From Bog-473 sp049513455 (GTDB lineage Bacteria > Actinomycetota > Acidimicrobiia > Acidimicrobiales > RAAP-2), in the NCBI GenBank assembly GCA_049513455.1, contig JBEKWB010000157.1:1-7493 (forward strand): DNA of 7,493 bases, given 5' to 3'. A program made the position numbers and the translations under genes. Below, one piece after another: positions 5,797 through 7,493 of the stretch (position 1 is its first letter; each line of letters begins with the position of its first letter). The notes under the pieces were generated by a model. The model saw only the letters and a list, made by a program, of their open reading frames with translations, was not told the origin of the DNA and searched no databases.

Positions 5797-5916
5797 CTAC
5801 ATCTTCCGGATCCTGGAGTACCGGGCGATATCCGGCAGCGCGCTGATGAACAAGGCCAGGCCGAGGAGTACCCCGACGTTGATGACTCCGAGGAACACGT
5901 ATCCGACAATGTCCAT
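5797..5916 (-). CDS. 39-residue single-pass membrane protein, DUF6893-like
   Basis: A very short gene starting at ATG 5916 and stopping at TAG 5799-5797. Residues 4-27 form one clear membrane helix (VGYVFLG, VINVGVLLGLALFIS), followed by the positively charged tail ALPDIARYSRIRKM. The ending PDIxRYxRIRxM is, from memory, the hallmark of the DUF6893 family of tiny actinobacterial membrane proteins; basic residues after the helix predict an inside C-terminus. Codons are strongly G/C-ending. It is translated in a different frame from the YceI gene that starts 5 nt after its stop, and its ATG overlaps the last readable codons of the upstream fragment (gcgGATGgac). No separate ribosome site is visible, so coupling to upstream translation is plausible. 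Function unknown. Confidence 0.7.
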   Translation of the reverse strand: MDIVGYVFLGVINVGVLLGLALFISALPDIARYSRIRKM

Positions 5917-5917
5917 C

Positions 5918-6043
5918 CGCCGGATCGTCGTCGACGGTGACGGCGACGTGCTGGTCACCATCGACATCGGAGAACACGCCGGCCACGGTGGCGGCCAGGC
6001 CCGACAGGAAGACGTCCTGTGCGTCGGCCCGGTGCGACGGCAC
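5918..6043 (-). pseudogene. Eroded or truncated coding fragment upstream of the small membrane protein
   Basis: From a GTG at 6043, directly after an in-frame TAG, 42 codons read as convincing protein: an N-terminal ADAQDVFLSGLAATVAG followed by VFSDVDGDQHVAVTVDDDPA, with almost every codon ending in G or C. The DVDGxxHVAVTxDDDPA pattern resembles, from memory, short proteins encoded near hydrogenase-maturation genes and DUF6893 genes in actinobacteria, which continue for about 20 more residues toward a PDEVEPL-like end. Here the resemblance stops exactly where the ATG of the small membrane protein begins, and the frame runs on without a stop into the YceI gene. Either the 3' end was lost by deletion, or an unusual fusion exists. 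The family assignment is tentative. Confidence 0.35.
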
Positions 6044-6060
6044 CTACACGACCCGTGGAT

Positions 6061-6092
6061 CCAATTCGGGGTGGTACGAGAATTGGTACGAG
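6061..6092. repeat. Interlocked inverted and direct repeats upstream of the small-protein/YceI cluster
   Basis: CCAATTC (6061-6067) and GAATTGG (6080-6086) form a perfect 7-bp inverted repeat with a 12-nt spacer. TGGTACGAG occurs at 6072-6080 and 6084-6092, a direct repeat with 12-bp period that overlaps the right arm. A run of seven A follows at 6095-6101. The site is 18 nt upstream of the minus-strand fragment start at 6043 and could be an operator. Confidence 0.4.
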
Positions 6093-6286
6093 TGAAAAAA
6101 ACCATGCTCGCTCGAGGCGACCGGCATCGAGAGCTACAGCAGCCACCTAGGAGCGCTTCGGGCGTCAAGATGCCGGGCGTCTCGTCCGTTCGGCCGCTGT
6201 CAACTCTCCCCATTGATGCTCCCAGTCTCGTTCACCACTCCACCGGAGCAGCGTACGCGGCCACACACTCGGGCGCTCCGGAGGAA

Positions 6287-6318
6287 CTCTCAGCTACGAA
6301 CGGTCTGAGCTACGAACA
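6287..6318. repeat. Imperfect 16-bp tandem duplication at the end of the Fur-family gene
   Basis: Positions 6287-6302 and 6303-6318 match at 13 of 16 bases, sharing AGCTACGAAC. The second copy contains the TAG stop of the Fur-family gene (6310-6312, minus strand); the duplicate TAG at 6294-6296 is out of frame. Confidence 0.55.
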
Positions 6319-6768
6319 GTCCGCGCAGCGCCCCAGCATGGCGAAGTGGTGGGGGTCGATCGTGAATCCGAATCGGGTCTTGGCCTCCTTGGCCAGCCCG
6401 CTGAACAGAGCGTCGGGCGCCTCGACCATCTTTCCGCATTCCTCACAGACGAAGTGCCCGTGCGCCGAAGCCGCGAGGTGGTACGTCGCGGGCCCGTGCC
6501 CCAGGTGCGCGTGGACGACCACACCCAGTCGCTCCAGTTCGTCAAGGTTGCGATAGATGGTGGAAAGGTGGATGTCGGGCGCCTGCTTTTGCACCTCGGC
6601 TGCCAGGTCCTCCGCCGAATGGTGGCCCTTGGAGTCGAACAGGGCCCGCAGCAACAAGCGGCGTGACGACGTGATCCTGCCGCCTTGCTTGCGGACGATG
6701 TCCAGGACGCCTTCCACGGTCGTCGTGTCTCCCGAACCGACCGCCAGGGGAGCCTGCGGCTTGCTCAC
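6310..6768 (-). CDS. Fur-family metal-responsive transcriptional regulator
   Basis: A 152-residue Fur-superfamily regulator, a dimeric winged-helix repressor that binds DNA when metal-loaded. The DNA-binding half has GGRITSSRRLLLRALF (29-44), HSAEDLAAEV (50-59) and the recognition helix DIHLSTIYRNLDELERLGVV (65-84). The metal-binding half has HGH at 103-105, the first zinc pair Cys108/Cys111 (CEEC), His140-His141, and the second pair Cys148/Cys151 (CADC). This is a full structural zinc site, with regulatory ligands probably among His91, His97, His103, His105 and His141. Whether it senses Fe, Zn, Mn or peroxide cannot be told. It starts at GTG 6768; a TAGAGT hexamer lies 6 nt upstream, and the intervening GGAGGT is too close to act as a Shine-Dalgarno, suggesting leaderless translation. 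Downstream come the small membrane protein and YceI gene after a 393-nt stretch. Confidence 0.92.
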   Translation of the reverse strand: MSKPQAPLAVGSGDTTTVEGVLDIVRKQGGRITSSRRLLLRALFDSKGHHSAEDLAAEVQKQAPDIHLSTIYRNLDELERLGVVVHAHLGHGPATYHLAASAHGHFVCEECGKMVEAPDALFSGLAKEAKTRFGFTIDPHHFAMLGRCADCS

Positions 6769-6774
6769 ACCTCC

Positions 6775-6780
6775 ACTCTA
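6775..6780 (-). promoter_or_regulatory. Candidate -10 element, leaderless start of the Fur-family gene
   Basis: TAGAGT on the minus strand, then exactly 6 nt (GGAGGT) and the GTG start. It is the same hexamer as in front of the ThuA-like gene. No -35 is recognisable in the very GC-rich flank. Confidence 0.45.
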
Positions 6781-6802
6781 TTCGGCGCCGCCGCCCGGGT
6801 GG

Positions 6803-6821
6803 GGCCCGCAGGCGACGGGCC
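6803..6821. other. GC-rich hairpin in the dehydrogenase-Fur intergenic region
   Basis: GGCCCG (6803-6808) pairs with CGGGCC (6816-6821) around a 7-nt loop. It is nested in weaker long-range pairing TTCGGCG (6781-6787) with CGCCGAA (6835-6841). In DNA this GC-rich some pairing is expected by chance, so its role is uncertain; it could be part of a regulatory region for the Fur-family gene. Confidence 0.25.
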
Positions 6822-6848
6822 GACAAGGCGTAGTCGCCGAATGGTGCG

Positions 6849-6892
6849 CCTGGTTGACCTGATCCGGGCAGACCGGATCCGGTCAGACCAGG
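6849..6892 (-). terminator. Large imperfect hairpin over the dehydrogenase stop codon; probable T-less terminator
   Basis: The left arm CCTGGTTGACCTGATCCGG (6849-6867) pairs with CCGGATCCGGTCAGACCAGG (6873-6892) around the loop GCAGA. Pairing is 7 bp, one mismatch (6860/6880), 5 bp, one bulged base (6886), then 6 bp: 18 pairs in all. It covers the last codons and TGA of the D-2-hydroxyacid dehydrogenase. No T-tract follows, as in many actinobacterial intrinsic terminators. It separates this gene from the Fur-family gene. Confidence 0.55.
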
Positions 6893-7493
6893 TTGGGCGG
6901 TGTCAGTCCGGCCAGGACGTCGCACACGCCCTGACAGGCCAGGCGGGCCATCCTCGTCCGCGTGGCGATGGTGGCACTCCCGATGTGCGGCAAAAGGGTG
7001 GTCCGGGGCGCACGGAGCAGGCGTGGGTTCACCGTGGGCTCGCCGATGAACACATCGAGCCCGGCGCCGTAGATCGTTCCGGCCTCGAGGGCGTCGGCCA
7101 GCGCGTCCTCGTCGATGACCGGGCCCCGCGCCGTGTTGACGATCACCGCGGTCGGCTTCATGACGGCCAGCTCGGCCGCGCCGATGAGATGGCGGGTGGA
7201 CTCGGTGAGCGGCACATGGAGACTGACGATGTCGGCCCGGGCCAGGAGCGTTCCGAGCTCGGCCACGTACCCGGGCAGCCCCGTATCGGTGCGCGAGGTA
7301 TGGATGACCTCCATGTCGAAGCCGGCCGCCCGTTGCGCCACAGCCCGGCCGATGCGCCCATACCCGATCACGCCCAGGGTCTTGCCATGCACGTCATGGG
7401 CGAGGTGGGTGCCGAAGCCCCAGCCGTCCCAGCGGCCGTGGCGCAAGTCGTCCTCGGCCGTGCTGGTGTTCCGGGTGGCGGTCAGGATCAACA
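6883..7493 (-). CDS. D-isomer-specific 2-hydroxyacid dehydrogenase (5' end beyond the window)
   Basis: The C-terminal 203 residues of a protein that would normally be about 310-330 residues; the frame is open to the window edge. A TTG at 7491 is not a credible start because LILTATRN with DLRHGRW is the usual internal helix before the nucleotide-binding domain. Counting from that TTG, the Rossmann motif is GYGRIG (43-48); the catalytic Arg is 122 in NTARGPVIDEDAL, Glu is 151 in LDVFIGEP, and His is 169 in LPHIGSAT. All three are intact, so the enzyme should be active, reducing 2-keto acids such as glyoxylate or hydroxypyruvate (GhrB/GyaR type) or oxidising D-2-hydroxyacids. The second-strand end HTSRT (64-68) lacks the NAD-selecting Asp and has Arg67, suggesting NADP(H). 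The exact substrate is uncertain. Confidence 0.92.
   Translation of the reverse strand, partial: LILTATRNTSTAEDDLRHGRWDGWGFGTHLAHDVHGKTLGVIGYGRIGRAVAQRAAGFDMEVIHTSRTDTGLPGYVAELGTLLARADIVSLHVPLTESTRHLIGAAELAVMKPTAVIVNTARGPVIDEDALADALEAGTIYGAGLDVFIGEPTVNPRLLRAPRTTLLPHIGSATIATRTRMARLACQGVCDVLAGLTPPNLV

Noticed and set aside
6044..6309. Possible tRNA, small RNA or further gene between the Fur-family gene and the eroded fragment
   Set aside because: No T-loop motif, cloverleaf or coding-like frame was found; only the two repeat structures listed are supported.
5261..6556. 431-codon plus-strand frame opposite the YceI and Fur-family genes
   Set aside because: It is antisense to two recognised families and lacks motifs of its own.

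Overview
The window looks like chromosomal DNA from a high-GC actinobacterium (Actinomycetota). Several families present are typical of that phylum: an EthD-like protein, a DUF6314-type protein, a small protein ending in a DUF6893-like PDIxRYxRIRxM motif, and a SRPBCC protein with the DVTRMGEWS signature. GTG starts are frequent, and three genes appear to be transcribed without a 5' leader, with a TAGNGT hexamer 6-7 nt before the start codon. The genus cannot be named from sequence alone; an uncultured Acidimicrobiia-like lineage is one possibility.

Left block (1-2470, very GC-rich): a minus-strand pair, a ThuA-domain protein followed by a zinc-dependent alcohol/polyol dehydrogenase, diverges from a plus-strand RraA/HMG-aldolase-family gene across a 65-bp intergenic region. 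The combination suggests a small catabolic unit for a sugar, polyol or hydroxy-keto acid, but no substrate can be read from the sequence.

Middle block (about 2480-5135, visibly lower GC): an EthD-family gene with a strong Shine-Dalgarno and a GTG start, convergent with a SRPBCC/START-like gene. The two stop codons lie in the two arms of one inverted repeat. Divergent from the SRPBCC gene are a small hydrophobic protein and a YidC/Oxa1 insertase, probably an accessory copy because none of its usual partners (rpmH, rnpA, yidD) is nearby. The insertase has methionine where the family normally has its key groove arginine. A DUF6314-like gene follows.

Right block (5270-7493, minus strand): in transcription order, a D-2-hydroxyacid dehydrogenase (5' end outside the window), a 44-nt imperfect hairpin over its stop codon, a Fur-family metalloregulator, a repeat-bearing spacer, a 42-codon fragment of what looks like an eroded gene, a 39-residue single-pass membrane protein, and a cytosolic YceI-family lipid-binding-type protein. 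The eroded fragment and the YceI gene are in the same open frame, with the small membrane protein nested between them in another frame.

No rRNA, tRNA, CRISPR array, transposase or phage gene was seen. The convergent gap at 5136-5269 holds no convincing terminator or gene. No complete novel defence or mobile system is evident; the most unusual points are the insertase lacking its arginine, the nested arrangement at 5270-6043, and the large hairpin at 6849-6892.
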